A stretch of DNA of 51,134 bases from Natrialba asiatica DSM 12278 (GCF_000337555.1 NZ_AOIO01000030.1:123400-174533); one strand, 5' to 3'; counted from the first letter of the stretch, positions 1 through 8,891 are shown. Notes: generated by a model from the sequence alone, not told the origin. A program made the numbers and translations.

Positions 1-1926
1 TGTGTGCTCGTCCTCGGTTTTGTCTCTGCTTCCGCCGTTGTCCCTCTCGCTATCACCGTCACTGGCCTCGCCGGTCGGTTCCGATTGGTGGGCGGGACGA
101 TCGCTTTCCGGATCGGTCGTGGAGCCGGGCGCAGGGCCCGCCTCAGAATCAGAGTCGGCTTCGAGTTCGAATCTGGAGCGCGTTTCCGATCCGTCGACCA
201 AACCGGCGGTCGACTCGCTTCCAAACGCCACTCCAGAACCGCGTTCGCGGTCGAGTTCGCCCGGCCGTTCGAGCGGCCTAGACGCTTCGCTGAACTCGAA
301 TCGTGCGCCGGGAGTCGCGTTATCGGCAGTATTCGCCGCCGATAGCTCGAGGGTCCAGCCGTGTTCCGCGGCGATCTGTGCGACGATCGCGAGGCCGAGG
401 CCGGTGTTGTCGGCCGTACTGGACTGGCCGGGTTCGAGGACCGAGTCGCGTTCGGCCGGCGGAATGCCGGGGCCGTCGTCCTCGACGGCGAAGCCGTTCG
501 GAAGGGAGTCGACGCGCACGCTGACCGCTGGGCCGGCGTGTTCGATCGCGTTCCGAAAGAGGTTCTCGAATAGTTGGAGGAGGCGGCCGCGGTCGGCTGC
601 GAGTTGGGTGTCGCTCGTGGCCTCGAGTGAGGCCGTGTCGGTGTCGACGTTGTTCCAAGCGGTCGTTGCGATCGTGTCGATATCGACTGGCGGTGGGTCC
701 TCGACGCGCTTGCCGCGGGCCATCGTCAGCACGTCCTCGATCAGTCGCTTCATGCGATCGTGTGCACGCTGGATTTCTTCGAGTTCAGTCGTTGGAACGG
801 TCTCGTCCGTTTGGCTCTCCCGGGCCTTCTGGAGTGCGAGTTCGAGATAGCCGTCGGCGACGCCGAGCGGGTTTCGGAGGTCGTGGCTGACGATACTCGC
901 GAACTGGTCGAGGCGTTCGTTCTTGCGCTGGAGCTCGCGCTCGCGCAGTTTGAGTTCGGTGAGGTCGGTGTAGATCAGGTAGCCGCGGGTCGTGCCGTCG
1001 GTGGTTGCGACGGGGATGTTTCGAAGCAAGAACGGGCGCGGGCCGTCGGCGGTTTCGCGGACGACCTCGACGTCGGCGCGTTCGGTGAGTTCGGTTTCGA
1101 CGAGGTGTGTTGGGTGTGATTGTGGCCGTGTTTGTGTCCGTTCCTGCCCAGGTACACCGGCGGTATCGGTCGATTCCGGTTTCGGTTCCGGTTCCGGTCC
1201 CGTTCCCGTTCTCGTTCCTGTCCCTCTCTCTCCCGTCGTGTCAGCCCCCGCCTCAGTCGCCGTCATCCGCGCTGGGAGGAGGAGTTCCGTAAGCGGTTCG
1301 CCGACGGCGTCTGCGGCGTCGTACCCAAAGACGCGGATGAACGCGGAGTTGATAGCATCGACCAACTGTGTGCCGTCTTCGATTCGATACTGCAAGGCGG
1401 CGTCGGGAACGTTCTCGAACAGCGCCGCGAACTGATCCCGTTCGGTCTCGAGCGCGCTCTGGTAGGTAACCCGGTTGCGAGCGTTCGTGACCGTCGCGAC
1501 GAAGAGTTCGCCGAGGTGGCGATCGGCCTCCGAGAACGCGGCCGGCTCCGTCGCGTGAAACTGGACGACGCCGCCGAACTCGAGCGGGATCGACAGCACC
1601 GATCGAAACGCGTCGCTCGTGGGTGCGGCGTTAGGAGCCGTCGTCAGATCGTCGACGACGTACGTCCTGTCCTCGCGGTATGTCTTCCCCGCGACACCCG
1701 CGTCGGCCGCGAGCGGTTCGGCCGGGATCAATCCCGCGGTGTTCGCCGCCCGTGGTTCGAACGTGCCGTCCTCGACGGTACAGATACTCGCGGCATCGAA
1801 CTCGATAATGCGATCGACGCCGCTGACGGCGCGCGTATAGACTTCCGCGACCGACTCACAGGCCTCGAGATCGGTCGCGAGGCGGCCCAGCTGCGCAACA
1901 CTATCGCCGAGATGACCGGACTCCAT
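1..1926 (-). CDS. GAF-PAS sensor histidine kinase, C-terminus cut by the window edge
   Basis: This is a cytoplasmic two-component sensor kinase. The ATG at 1926 is preceded by an in-frame TGA, so the start is firm. Order of parts: a GAF-like domain (about residues 15-165); a PAS region (about 190-320) carrying a Gly/Thr-rich low-complexity insert near residue 242; the HisKA H-box SHDLRNPL with the phospho-accepting His at residue 348; an N-box (FENLFRNAIEHA); a D-box (EDDGPGIP); and a G-box (TGLGLAIV, about residue 510). After the ATPase domain come more than 100 acidic low-complexity residues, still open at base 1. No transmembrane segment is visible. No response regulator lies within the window. 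The signal sensed is unknown. The family call is secure. Confidence 0.93.
   Translation of the reverse strand, partial: MESGHLGDSVAQLGRLATDLEACESVAEVYTRAVSGVDRIIEFDAASICTVEDGTFEPRAANTAGLIPAEPLAADAGVAGKTYREDRTYVVDDLTTAPNAAPTSDAFRSVLSIPLEFGGVVQFHATEPAAFSEADRHLGELFVATVTNARNRVTYQSALETERDQFAALFENVPDAALQYRIEDGTQLVDAINSAFIRVFGYDAADAVGEPLTELLLPARMTATEAGADTTGERGTGTRTGTGPEPEPKPESTDTAGVPGQERTQTRPQSHPTHLVETELTERADVEVVRETADGPRPFLLRNIPVATTDGTTRGYLIYTDLTELKLRERELQRKNERLDQFASIVSHDLRNPLGVADGYLELALQKARESQTDETVPTTELEEIQRAHDRMKRLIEDVLTMARGKRVEDPPPVDIDTIATTAWNNVDTDTASLEATSDTQLAADRGRLLQLFENLFRNAIEHAGPAVSVRVDSLPNGFAVEDDGPGIPPAERDSVLEPGQSSTADNTGLGLAIVAQIAAEHGWTLELSAANTADNATPGARFEFSEASRPLERPGELDRERGSGVAFGSESTAGLVDGSETRSRFELEADSDSEAGPAPGSTTDPESDRPAHQSEPTGEASDGDSERDNGGSRDKTEDEHT
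1165..1225. repeat. Imperfect GGTTCC/GGTTCG hexanucleotide tract inside the kinase gene
   Basis: A run of near-identical six-base units lies in frame with the kinase gene and encodes alternating Gly and Thr in the PAS region. It looks like a slippage-expanded linker and keeps the frame. Confidence 0.7.
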
Positions 1927-2081
1927 CGATCACGATCACCCCGCTGGATAGTGTTCGGTTCCGTGCGACTCGCTGCCCCATTGGGAATGAGATACACAGT
2001 GTCGTATATATGTTCACTGGTTGCCCATTTCGGTGCATCCGTTCCCGAAGCCTTTTGCTGTATGCGATACGCCTACGAAGT

Positions 2082-2297
2082 ATGAAAGAGTCGTTGCTTG
2101 ATATCCTCCGCTGTCCGCTCGACAAGCACGAACTGGAGCTCGAAAACGCGACGTACGCGGACACTGACGGTGATACTGATGCTGCCGAAGTCGTTTCCGG
2201 TGAACTCGTCTGTACCGATTGCGGCGAGCGCTATCCCATCGACGACGGGATTCCGAACCTGCTCCCGCCGGACATGCGCGAGGAATCCCCGGCCTAA
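2082..2297 (+). CDS. Trm112-like (UPF0434 family) methyltransferase activator
   Basis: The 71-residue protein starts at the ATG at 2082, giving the family-typical beginning MKESLLDILRCPLDK. It has a first Cys in LRCPLDK, then CTDCG, then ERYPIDDGIPNLLP, the usual Trm112/UPF0434 zinc-ribbon layout. Archaeal Trm112 proteins bind and stabilise several SAM-dependent methyltransferases acting on tRNA, rRNA and release factor. An insert of about 20 acidic residues between the first Cys and the CxxC is typical of haloarchaeal versions. It diverges from the kinase and leads toward the membrane-protein gene at 2362. The family is clear; the methyltransferase partners are not shown by the sequence. Confidence 0.85.
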   Translation: MKESLLDILRCPLDKHELELENATYADTDGDTDAAEVVSGELVCTDCGERYPIDDGIPNLLPPDMREESPA

Positions 2298-2361
2298 GAC
2301 AGTCGAGTCGATCGACGGTAACTACTTGTGACTGGCCCGATACCACTCTCTGTATCGTCTC

Positions 2362-3102
2362 GTGACTGGGTCTGACCCCACTTCCGCCCGCGAGTCCGAG
2401 TCGCCGACAGCTGCATCGTCAGCCCGTAGTGATACCGATCGGACACAGCCCACTGACTCCTCGCGTTCACAATCATCCCCCTCGTCCCCGTCGAGTGCTG
2501 TACCGACGCCCGTCCACGTTCACGTCAACCGCAACCAACCCGACACGCTCACCGCCGAAACGACGGCTCTCGAGACGAACGACTCGTTCGTCCTCGAACT
2601 GCACGGCCACGCGGCGCCGGCACACGTCCACTGCCGACTCGACGACACACTCGCCCGCGTCGCCACGCTCGATAGCCCGAACTACTACATCGAGGCGGAC
2701 AGCATAACCCCTATTCCCATCAGCATTAGCGCCGACTCGCTTCAGGAGCCGATCCGCGGTAAACTGGAGATCCTGACCGGTTACGGGTCCGAGTCGGTCA
2801 CGATTACCGTTACGGTCTCACCGACTCCGCCGGATGTCGACATCGACGAGTCGCTTTCGAGTTCACCGCAAGCCGACGCCGGTGACGCGACCGCAAGCAC
2901 GACCGCGGACCGCTCATCGATTGCGCGTCTCCGTGCTGAGCTCGGGCTCGAACCGGCCACGTTCGCCGTGCTCGCACTCGGTGCGCTCGCGCTGATTCTC
3001 GCCATGACGACGGCGGCGAGTATCGGCGGTCCGGTGGCGACGTTCGGCGTCGGCGTCGTTGTCGTCGGTGTTATCGTCGCACTGTTCTTGCTCGTGACGT
3101 AG
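2362..3102 (+). CDS. Conserved haloarchaeal protein with C-terminal membrane anchor
   Basis: The 246-residue product (GTG start) has three parts: a disordered Ser/Thr/Pro-rich N-terminus (about 1-50); a beta-rich domain (about 50-155) with alternating hydrophobic strands resembling a small immunoglobulin-like fold; and two hydrophobic segments at the C-terminus (about residues 200-245). There is no signal peptide, so the orientation is uncertain; the beta domain could lie on either face of the membrane. It resembles a haloarchaea-restricted family that I believe is called DUF7524, from memory and unchecked. No enzymatic motif is visible. It converges with the DR2241-family gene. Confidence 0.7.
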   Translation: MTGSDPTSARESESPTAASSARSDTDRTQPTDSSRSQSSPSSPSSAVPTPVHVHVNRNQPDTLTAETTALETNDSFVLELHGHAAPAHVHCRLDDTLARVATLDSPNYYIEADSITPIPISISADSLQEPIRGKLEILTGYGSESVTITVTVSPTPPDVDIDESLSSSPQADAGDATASTTADRSSIARLRAELGLEPATFAVLALGALALILAMTTAASIGGPVATFGVGVVVVGVIVALFLLVT

Positions 3103-3125
3103 TCCGTGTCGATCACGCGATCGGT

Positions 3126-4277
3126 CTACTGTTCTCGCATCTCGAGTTCACCGTCGGCGAATCGCTTCGCCCGGAGATACCGGGCGCGGTACCGATTCGC
3201 GCCGTCGTTGACGTCGGCTTCGCGGATCTCGTCCGTTCGATCGTCTGCGACCGCGTCGATCAGTTCCTCGAGCTGGTTGCGCTCGCTCGGGGTCAACTCG
3301 AGTTCGTACGTGCGCTCCGTTTCGGACTCCGCGATCGCCCACTTGCGCGCGGCGGCGATGACGAGCGAACAGGGTTCCCGGCAGGGGAAGGGGCCGTCGC
3401 CGCCGTCGGGGTCGAGGTCGTCGCCCGCTTCGTACTCCCACTCGCGCCGGCGCAGACACTGGGAGTCGACGCAGCAGGCCTCCGCCAGCCAGTCGACGGC
3501 CTCGCGCGGGAGTTCGGAGACGACCTCGTAGATGCCGCTCTGGCGGGCCGCGGTCTCGCTCCAGTGGTCGACATCCAGTTCGCCTTCCCGTTCGCGGTGC
3601 CAGTTGGCGATCGTCGCCGGGTAGAAGAAGCCGACGGCGTCGACGAGTTCGGTTCCGGAGAGGCCGGTGAACGCCCAGCCGGTTTCGAGCGTCGGCGCGG
3701 TCTTGAGCGGCCGGTAGCGACCGTCCTCGTCGTAGGTCGCGAGTTCGCGGGCCGCACGCGGCTCGTCGTGGATTTCGAGGGCGTCGAGATCCGCGTCGGC
3801 GTCGTCGACGTGCCAGAGGTCGTAGGCGCGCTCGCCGTCGGGTTCGTCGCCGTCGACGAAGCGGGCGGTGATACAGAGTTGCCCCCATTCGCGGTCGATA
3901 CCGTCGCGTACGTCCGCGTAGCGAGCCGGAACGGAGGTTGCGTCGTCGTCGGCAAGCGGCGCGTCCTCACACCACCGCAGGAACGCCCGCCGGGCCGTTC
4001 CCTCGCCGCCGACCGTCTCCTGCCAGTAGTGCCAGTTCGTGACGTACGGCTCGACGACCGCACCCGCCTCGCCGGCCTCACCCGCCAGAACCGCCCGAAG
4101 ACCGTCCGCGTCGAGTCCGGTCCGGTCGACGCGCCCCCCGTCGATCGCGAGGGTGAACGTGAACTCGTCGTCGGACTCGTCGCGCGTAATCCGGAGTCCA
4201 TCGAACGCGATGTCGCTGTCGTCACCGCCGCCGGTAACGCGCTGTACCAACTCCTCGACGTGTCTCGTCGCGACCAT
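3126..4277 (-). CDS. DR2241-family protein with Cys-rich (probable 4Fe-4S) C-terminal region
   Basis: The 383-residue protein begins two bases after the cbiX stop, so it is almost certainly co-translated with the chelatase. Its N-terminal two thirds match the DR2241 family, which in Deinococcus is joined to a CbiX domain. The C-terminal region contains a cluster beginning CCVDSQC and continuing through CREPC, a spacing consistent with an iron-sulfur site. The family is thought to stabilise or assist the cobalt chelatase. No catalytic residue is assigned. Here the two functions are separate genes in one operon. The family assignment is from recognised pattern and context, and the cluster type is inferred. 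Confidence 0.75.
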   Translation of the reverse strand: MVATRHVEELVQRVTGGGDDSDIAFDGLRITRDESDDEFTFTLAIDGGRVDRTGLDADGLRAVLAGEAGEAGAVVEPYVTNWHYWQETVGGEGTARRAFLRWCEDAPLADDDATSVPARYADVRDGIDREWGQLCITARFVDGDEPDGERAYDLWHVDDADADLDALEIHDEPRAARELATYDEDGRYRPLKTAPTLETGWAFTGLSGTELVDAVGFFYPATIANWHREREGELDVDHWSETAARQSGIYEVVSELPREAVDWLAEACCVDSQCLRRREWEYEAGDDLDPDGGDGPFPCREPCSLVIAAARKWAIAESETERTYELELTPSERNQLEELIDAVADDRTDEIREADVNDGANRYRARYLRAKRFADGELEMREQ

Positions 4278-4279
4278 CG

Positions 4280-5179
4280 TCAGTCACCCGCCTGCGAGGT
4301 CCGTTCGGGATCCGATTCGGTCGCTGAACTCGTGATCTGTCGAACGCGCTCGATCGCGTCGCCGAGTTCGGCCCCGGCGTCGGCCGCGCGCTCGAGGATC
4401 ACGTCCGCCATCAGTCCCTCGGTGCCGACGGCACCGGCGTACCAGATGCGGTGGCCGTCGACCTCGGCGGGGACGGTCCAGCCGAGGCGGTAATCCTCGG
4501 TGAGTCCCACGTCCTCGGGGATGTCCTCCTGGGTGTGGTAGCCGTCGGCGACGAACAGCGGGACGACGACGATATCCTCGGTTGCAAAGAAGTCCGTCAC
4601 GTCGTCGACTTCCGGTTCCTCGTCCATGAACAGCGCCTCGACCTCGTCGAAGCGCCTGCGCTCGCGGATGCGGTCGGCGTGGTACTCGACGGCCTTGGCC
4701 GAGTTCTCGTTGCGCTCGGTGCCGTGGCCGACGACCGCGAGGCCGACTCCCTTGCCCACCGACGGATCGCTGGTAACGCTCTCGGCGCGCTGGACGATCA
4801 CGTCCGTCATCGCATCGTGGGTGCCGACCGGCCCGCAGTAGTGGATGGTTTTCCCGACGTCCTCGGCTTCGAACGTTACCTGCGAGGCACTCGTCCCGTC
4901 GGACTCCCACTGCTCGGGCTCGAACTCGTCGAGGCGGAGTTCGCGCGGGATGATCCGCTCGGTGAAGTACCCCTCGCTGATGAACAGCGGGACGACGAAC
5001 ACCTCCTCGGATTCGAGCGTGCGGATCACCTCGCGAAAGTGCGGTTCCTCCTTCCAGAACGCCTCGCGGACCTCGTCGAACGCGCCCGTCTCGCGAACGG
5101 TATCCGCGTGGGCGTACGTCGGATTCGAGGCATCCGGATTCAGGTGCGATCCGTGCGCCGCGATGACCAGCGCTTGCAT
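4280..5179 (-). CDS. cbiX: Sirohydrochlorin cobaltochelatase CbiX, double-domain form
   Basis: It inserts Co2+ into sirohydrochlorin in the anaerobic cobalamin pathway. The 299 residues hold two CbiX repeats. Repeat 1 starts QALVIAAHGSH, with the metal-site His near residue 9, and contains FVVPLFISEGYFT. Repeat 2 contains LAVVGHGTERN and IVVVPLFVADGYHTQEDI, keeping both the HG and the DGYHT histidine positions. Two repeats correspond to the long archaeal CbiX, unlike the short single-domain CbiXS. It is first in a two-gene unit with the DR2241-family gene. Another B12 gene, cobB, lies about 29 kb away, so the pathway is scattered. A related ferrochelatase role is possible but less likely with this partner. 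Confidence 0.93.
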   Translation of the reverse strand: MQALVIAAHGSHLNPDASNPTYAHADTVRETGAFDEVREAFWKEEPHFREVIRTLESEEVFVVPLFISEGYFTERIIPRELRLDEFEPEQWESDGTSASQVTFEAEDVGKTIHYCGPVGTHDAMTDVIVQRAESVTSDPSVGKGVGLAVVGHGTERNENSAKAVEYHADRIRERRRFDEVEALFMDEEPEVDDVTDFFATEDIVVVPLFVADGYHTQEDIPEDVGLTEDYRLGWTVPAEVDGHRIWYAGAVGTEGLMADVILERAADAGAELGDAIERVRQITSSATESDPERTSQAGD

Positions 5180-5267
5180 ATCGAACCCTTAGGAGAGGGA
5201 TGGTTTATCGACTTCGCTGTTCGCGGTAGCCGTCGCCACAGCCGACCGGCAGCGCGGCGCGACAGCG

Positions 5268-5627
5268 TCACACGCTCAGCGCCGTCCGTGCCTCACACGT
5301 CGTCTCCCGCGCTCGCAACTCGGCCACCACGGTGAACTCGCCCGACTGCGGATTCTCCCATTCGGCCTCGTAGGTCGTCGCCTCGCCCGGCTCGAGTTCG
5401 TCCGCGCTGAGCAGTTGGGCGAACATGCGCCCGTCGGTAAAGCGCCAGACCTCCCGGCCCGTCTCCTCGTCCGCGACGGCGAAGTCCGCCTTGCAGGCGT
5501 CGGTGAACTGGATTGTGATCGTTTCGGGGCCCTCGTTTCGGACGGTAAACGTGAGCACGACGCCGGCGTCCGAATCGGGCGTCGCCGCCTCGAGCGACCC
5601 GGTGAGCGATGATATCATTGGGCTCAC
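5268..5627 (-). CDS. BsuPI-domain (intracellular proteinase inhibitor-like) protein
   Basis: The 119-residue protein (GTG at 5627; an ATG at 5618 would give 116) is nearly all beta strand. Recognisable BsuPI features are VVLTFTVRNEGPETITIQFTDAC, VWRFTDGRMFAQ, LEPGEATTYEAEW and GEFTVVAEL. The Bacillus founder inhibits intracellular serine protease, but most members have no tested function and may be Ig-like binding modules. There is no signal peptide or lipobox. It lies between the PhoD-like gene and cbiX on the same strand, with gaps of about 80-90 bases, so co-transcription is possible but unproven. Confidence 0.75.
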   Translation of the reverse strand: MSPMISSLTGSLEAATPDSDAGVVLTFTVRNEGPETITIQFTDACKADFAVADEETGREVWRFTDGRMFAQLLSADELEPGEATTYEAEWENPQSGEFTVVAELRARETTCEARTALSV

Positions 5628-5707
5628 TTGGTCACCATTGGTGATAGGTGTTGTCCGTTCGGCGTCGGTGCTCGACGGGCGGACGGGACCGCCGCGTTAG
5701 TGCGGCG

Positions 5708-7786
5708 TCACTTCGAGAGGACCACGTTATCGAGGTAGCTCGCGTCGTCTCCCGAGCGATACTCCCCGCGGATGCGGAGCACGGTCAGATCGGCGAGCAC
5801 GTCGCGGAACCGCTCTTCGGTCGCCAGGGGGTCCTGACTCGTCAGGTCGATCCAGGGCACGGACGCCGTCAGCGGGACCTCGAACGAGGTCCACTCCTCG
5901 CCCGGTACCTGTTCGGGGTCGCGGAACTCGTAGACGAGTTGCGTGCCGTCGCCGGCGAGCAGCACGTCCCCGCCCTCGATCGGTTCGGCGTCGAACTGCT
6001 GATCGGGCTGTTCCTGTCGCAGGTCGAACGAGAGCGTCCCGCCGTAGAACGACTCGCGGTCACCGAGGTACGAGAACGGCGCCTGGTAGTACCAGGCGAT
6101 ACCGCCCTGATTCTCCTCGTCGCCGATGTGGCCGCCCGGATTGCCGCCCGTTTCGTAGTATTCCGGCTGATCGCTGCCGCCGTTCTGCGAGACGAGCCAG
6201 CCGTCGGTCCCGTCGTCGAACGAACTCTCGATACTGTCGGTCGGCGTCGGGCCGGGATCGATATCGGCCGCCTGCACCTCCTTCGTGAACTGCTCGTCGC
6301 CGAACTCGTCGTAGATGCCGATCGTGATCGCCTCTCCGGATTCGGCCACTTCGACGGTCCCGAAATTCGCGTACTCGCCCTTGGCGAAGAACGTCGTCGG
6401 GTTCAACGGCGCGTACTGTTCGTCCGCGGGACCGCTTGGCGCGCCGAGCGGCCCGGCGACCGCCTCGACGAACTCGAACTCGCCGTCGTCGTCCGGGTCG
6501 AACGCCCCGACGACGGACTTGTGAACGTCGCCGGCGACGACGACCAGATTCGCGATTTCCTCCGTCTGGACGAACTCGACGAGTTCGAGAAGCTCCGCCT
6601 CGTAGCCGGTTCGGTCCGCCGACGTGGCCCACGAGTCGGAGGGATAGCCGAGCGGGGCCGGCGAGGCGAGTACCTTCCAGGTCGCGTCGGAGTCGGCGAG
6701 CGCGTCCTTCAGCCACTCGCGTTGCTCGCGTCCGAGCAGCGTCTTCGAGTCGAGTTCGACGTTCGGATCGCGGTACTGGCGGGTGTCGATGAGGAACAGT
6801 TCGACGTGTTTCCCCCAGCGGAACGAGTCGTAGAACCGGTTGGAGTCGCCGGGTGCGGCGTCCTCGTCCCGGTCGAGCGGCCAGTACTCGCGGAACGCGC
6901 GCCGCCCCTCGGGCATCAGCGGTTCGATCGGCCCGGCGAAGTTGTTGATGACCTCGTGGTCGTCCCAGACGGTGTAGACCGACGTGGACTCCAAGAGTTC
7001 GCGGAGGTTCGTCCGCTCGGCGACGCTCGCCGGCGGGTCTCGCATCTCCTTGTACTTGTCCCGGTAGATCTCGAGCGCCTCGTCGAGCGGCGTGTTCTCC
7101 GTAATCTTCCCGGCCGGCGTCTGCGCGTCGGCGTAGATGGTGTCCCCGTGATAGAGGAAGAAGTCCGGCTCGCGTTCCGCGATGGATCGCAGGCCGGGGA
7201 ACGGCGGTTCGATCGGATCGTCGCCGTAACCCCAGGTGTCGCCGCTCCAGGCGAAGGTGACCGATCGCTCCTCGGTCGACGACGGTGCCGTGAGGAAGGT
7301 TCCGTATTCGATCGCGTCGGGCATCGCGTCGGCCGTCAGTTCGTCGACGTCGAGCGGCCGTTTCGACATCGGCCCGGCCGCGGCGGGCATCGCCCAGACG
7401 AAGTACCGGTACTCCGTCCCGGACGCGAGTTCGGTCAGGCGGACGCGACCGGTGTAGTCGGTCTCGCCGTCGACGCTGACTCGCTCGTAGCCGGCCTTAT
7501 CGGCCGACTCGATCGGCGCGTACGCGACGTGGATCGTCGCCTCGCGCTCGGCGCGCGCCCAGACGACCGCCGTCGTCGCCGTCACGTCACCGACGGCGAT
7601 CCCGTGCGTGATCGGCACGATTTCGTCGCTGGAGCGAATCGGCTCCGGCGCGTCCGATTCCGAACTCGCGTCTCCGACCGCGGTCCCCACGAGGGCGGGC
7701 ACCGTCGCGGCCGCGCCGATCGCCTGCAGAAACGTCCGTCGGTCATCTGCCGCCGCGTCCTCCGTGGCTGCGTGCGTGTCTCTCAT
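5708..7786 (-). CDS. Tat-exported PhoD-like alkaline phosphatase/phosphodiesterase with laminin-B-like tail
   Basis: The 692-residue protein begins with a twin-arginine signal (RRTFLQAIGAAA, RR at 16-17), so it is exported folded. Next is a PhoD N-terminal domain with HGIAVGDVTATTAVVWAR. The metallophosphatase core shows the expected metal ligands: FAWSGDTWG, YHGDTIYAD, YTVWDDHEV and VVVAGDVHKS. The last 160 or so residues (from SFDDGTDGW to DNVVLSK) resemble a laminin B (IV) domain, probably a carbohydrate- or surface-binding beta sandwich. PhoD enzymes release phosphate from phosphodiesters and monoesters outside the cell. A strong A+T-rich promoter lies just upstream. No anchor is visible, so the protein is probably secreted or surface-bound through the tail. 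Confidence 0.9.
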   Translation of the reverse strand: MRDTHAATEDAAADDRRTFLQAIGAAATVPALVGTAVGDASSESDAPEPIRSSDEIVPITHGIAVGDVTATTAVVWARAEREATIHVAYAPIESADKAGYERVSVDGETDYTGRVRLTELASGTEYRYFVWAMPAAAGPMSKRPLDVDELTADAMPDAIEYGTFLTAPSSTEERSVTFAWSGDTWGYGDDPIEPPFPGLRSIAEREPDFFLYHGDTIYADAQTPAGKITENTPLDEALEIYRDKYKEMRDPPASVAERTNLRELLESTSVYTVWDDHEVINNFAGPIEPLMPEGRRAFREYWPLDRDEDAAPGDSNRFYDSFRWGKHVELFLIDTRQYRDPNVELDSKTLLGREQREWLKDALADSDATWKVLASPAPLGYPSDSWATSADRTGYEAELLELVEFVQTEEIANLVVVAGDVHKSVVGAFDPDDDGEFEFVEAVAGPLGAPSGPADEQYAPLNPTTFFAKGEYANFGTVEVAESGEAITIGIYDEFGDEQFTKEVQAADIDPGPTPTDSIESSFDDGTDGWLVSQNGGSDQPEYYETGGNPGGHIGDEENQGGIAWYYQAPFSYLGDRESFYGGTLSFDLRQEQPDQQFDAEPIEGGDVLLAGDGTQLVYEFRDPEQVPGEEWTSFEVPLTASVPWIDLTSQDPLATEERFRDVLADLTVLRIRGEYRSGDDASYLDNVVLSK

Positions 7787-7810
7787 GTCGCAGTAAATCC
7801 GGCACCGAAC

Positions 7811-7852
7811 TCACTCAATAACTTATATATTTTATATAAATATAAACATGTT
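7811..7852. promoter_or_regulatory. Very A+T-rich promoter region upstream of the PhoD-like gene
   Basis: About 40 bases of overlapping TATA-like sequence (TTTATATAAATATAAAC on the plus strand) stand out in an otherwise G+C-rich stretch. Its minus-strand TATA elements lie roughly 25-60 bases before the PhoD ATG. The same sequence could act toward the DUF2797 gene, but that start is about 190 bases away. Confidence 0.6.
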
Positions 7853-8036
7853 CGATATGAGAGGTATTGGGACATTCGCTTCGCCGAGAAGCCGACCGAA
7901 GTGCTCGGTAGTGCTCCCGAGAGAACCGCTCGAGTACTGATATCAGCGGAGACACTGATGAGACTCGAAACAACTACTCGACGACCGATTCGCCCGGAAC
8001 GCTACGCCTATCCGTTCGCGCTGCGAACGCGCACGC

Positions 8037-8801
8037 GTGCAACTGGTCGGCTACGAACCCAGCGGCCGGGGTTGTGCGCTCCTGCTCGCCGACGGCGACG
8101 CAGTCGAGCGCCGCGAACTCGAGCACGGGGACGAACTCGCCTACGCGCTCGGCGCACGCCACTGCGCCGGCACTATCGACGACGGCCAGCACATCGCCTG
8201 CGACCGCCCGTCAGCACCCTACTGCGAGTTCCACACGAGCACCTGGGTCTGCGCCCGCTGTACGGGCACCTGTCTGAAAGACGAGATGGATTGCTACGAG
8301 GACCACGCCGTCTACATCGCCGCGTTCGCCCCCGATACGTTCAAGGTCGGGGTCACCCGTCACTGGCGACTCGAGACCCGCCTCCGCGAGCAGGGGGCCG
8401 ACCGCGCGGCCCACGTCCACACCGTCCCCAACGGAAAGATCGCCCGCGAGATCGAGGCGAAAATCGCGACTCGACTCGTCGACCGCGTGCGAACCGACCC
8501 GAAGGTCGACGCACTCGTAGACGAGGTTGACGCGACCGCCTGGGAGGCCGTCCTCGAACCGTTCGACGTCATCGATCGGTTCGCGTTCGACTACGGACTG
8601 GCAGCCGACGGTGAACTCGACGCTCGCCCAGTTCAGGAGACGGTGGCGAGGGGGACGGTCGTCGGCGTGAAGGGGCGACTTCTCGTCCTCGAAAACGGCG
8701 GAACGACCTACGCCGTGGACATGCGTGATCTCGTCGGCTACGAGTTCACCGAGGGCGAGTCGGAGCGGAATCTGCAGTCGTCGCTCGGTTCCTTCGGGTG
8801 A
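8037..8801 (+). CDS. DUF2797 protein, zinc-binding and GIY-YIG-like
   Basis: The 254-residue protein starts at a GTG (QLVGYEP); an in-frame TGA at 7959 limits alternatives. A Cys/His-rich first half (HCAG, IACDRP, YCEFH, CARCTGTC) suggests a structural zinc site. It is followed by VYIAAFAPDTFKVGVTR, then RLETRLREQGAD, an arrangement like the GIY-YIG nuclease fold (tyrosine strand, KxGVTR, downstream arginines). A C-terminal beta-rich domain (about 200-250) may bind nucleic acid. The family is widespread in archaea and has no tested function that I know of. It sits alone between divergent PhoD and the GNAT gene. Confidence 0.85.
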   Translation: MQLVGYEPSGRGCALLLADGDAVERRELEHGDELAYALGARHCAGTIDDGQHIACDRPSAPYCEFHTSTWVCARCTGTCLKDEMDCYEDHAVYIAAFAPDTFKVGVTRHWRLETRLREQGADRAAHVHTVPNGKIAREIEAKIATRLVDRVRTDPKVDALVDEVDATAWEAVLEPFDVIDRFAFDYGLAADGELDARPVQETVARGTVVGVKGRLLVLENGGTTYAVDMRDLVGYEFTEGESERNLQSSLGSFG

Positions 8802-8891
8802 GACGGAAGTCGCCGATCGCAGTAGCGTATCCCGAACCGATTCCCCCGCTTTCGCACAACACTGATGCGACGTCATCGCCTGGCTGCAGTC

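Noticed and set aside
1120-2085. Long plus-strand frame over the kinase gene
   Set aside because: Antisense shadow. The minus strand shows GAF, PAS and all histidine-kinase boxes.
5648-8530. A 960-codon plus-strand open frame spanning the PhoD-like gene
   Set aside because: It is the antisense of PhoD continued through the promoter. Its composition is Arg/Val-rich without any motif, while the minus strand encodes a full PhoD with signal peptide and metal ligands.
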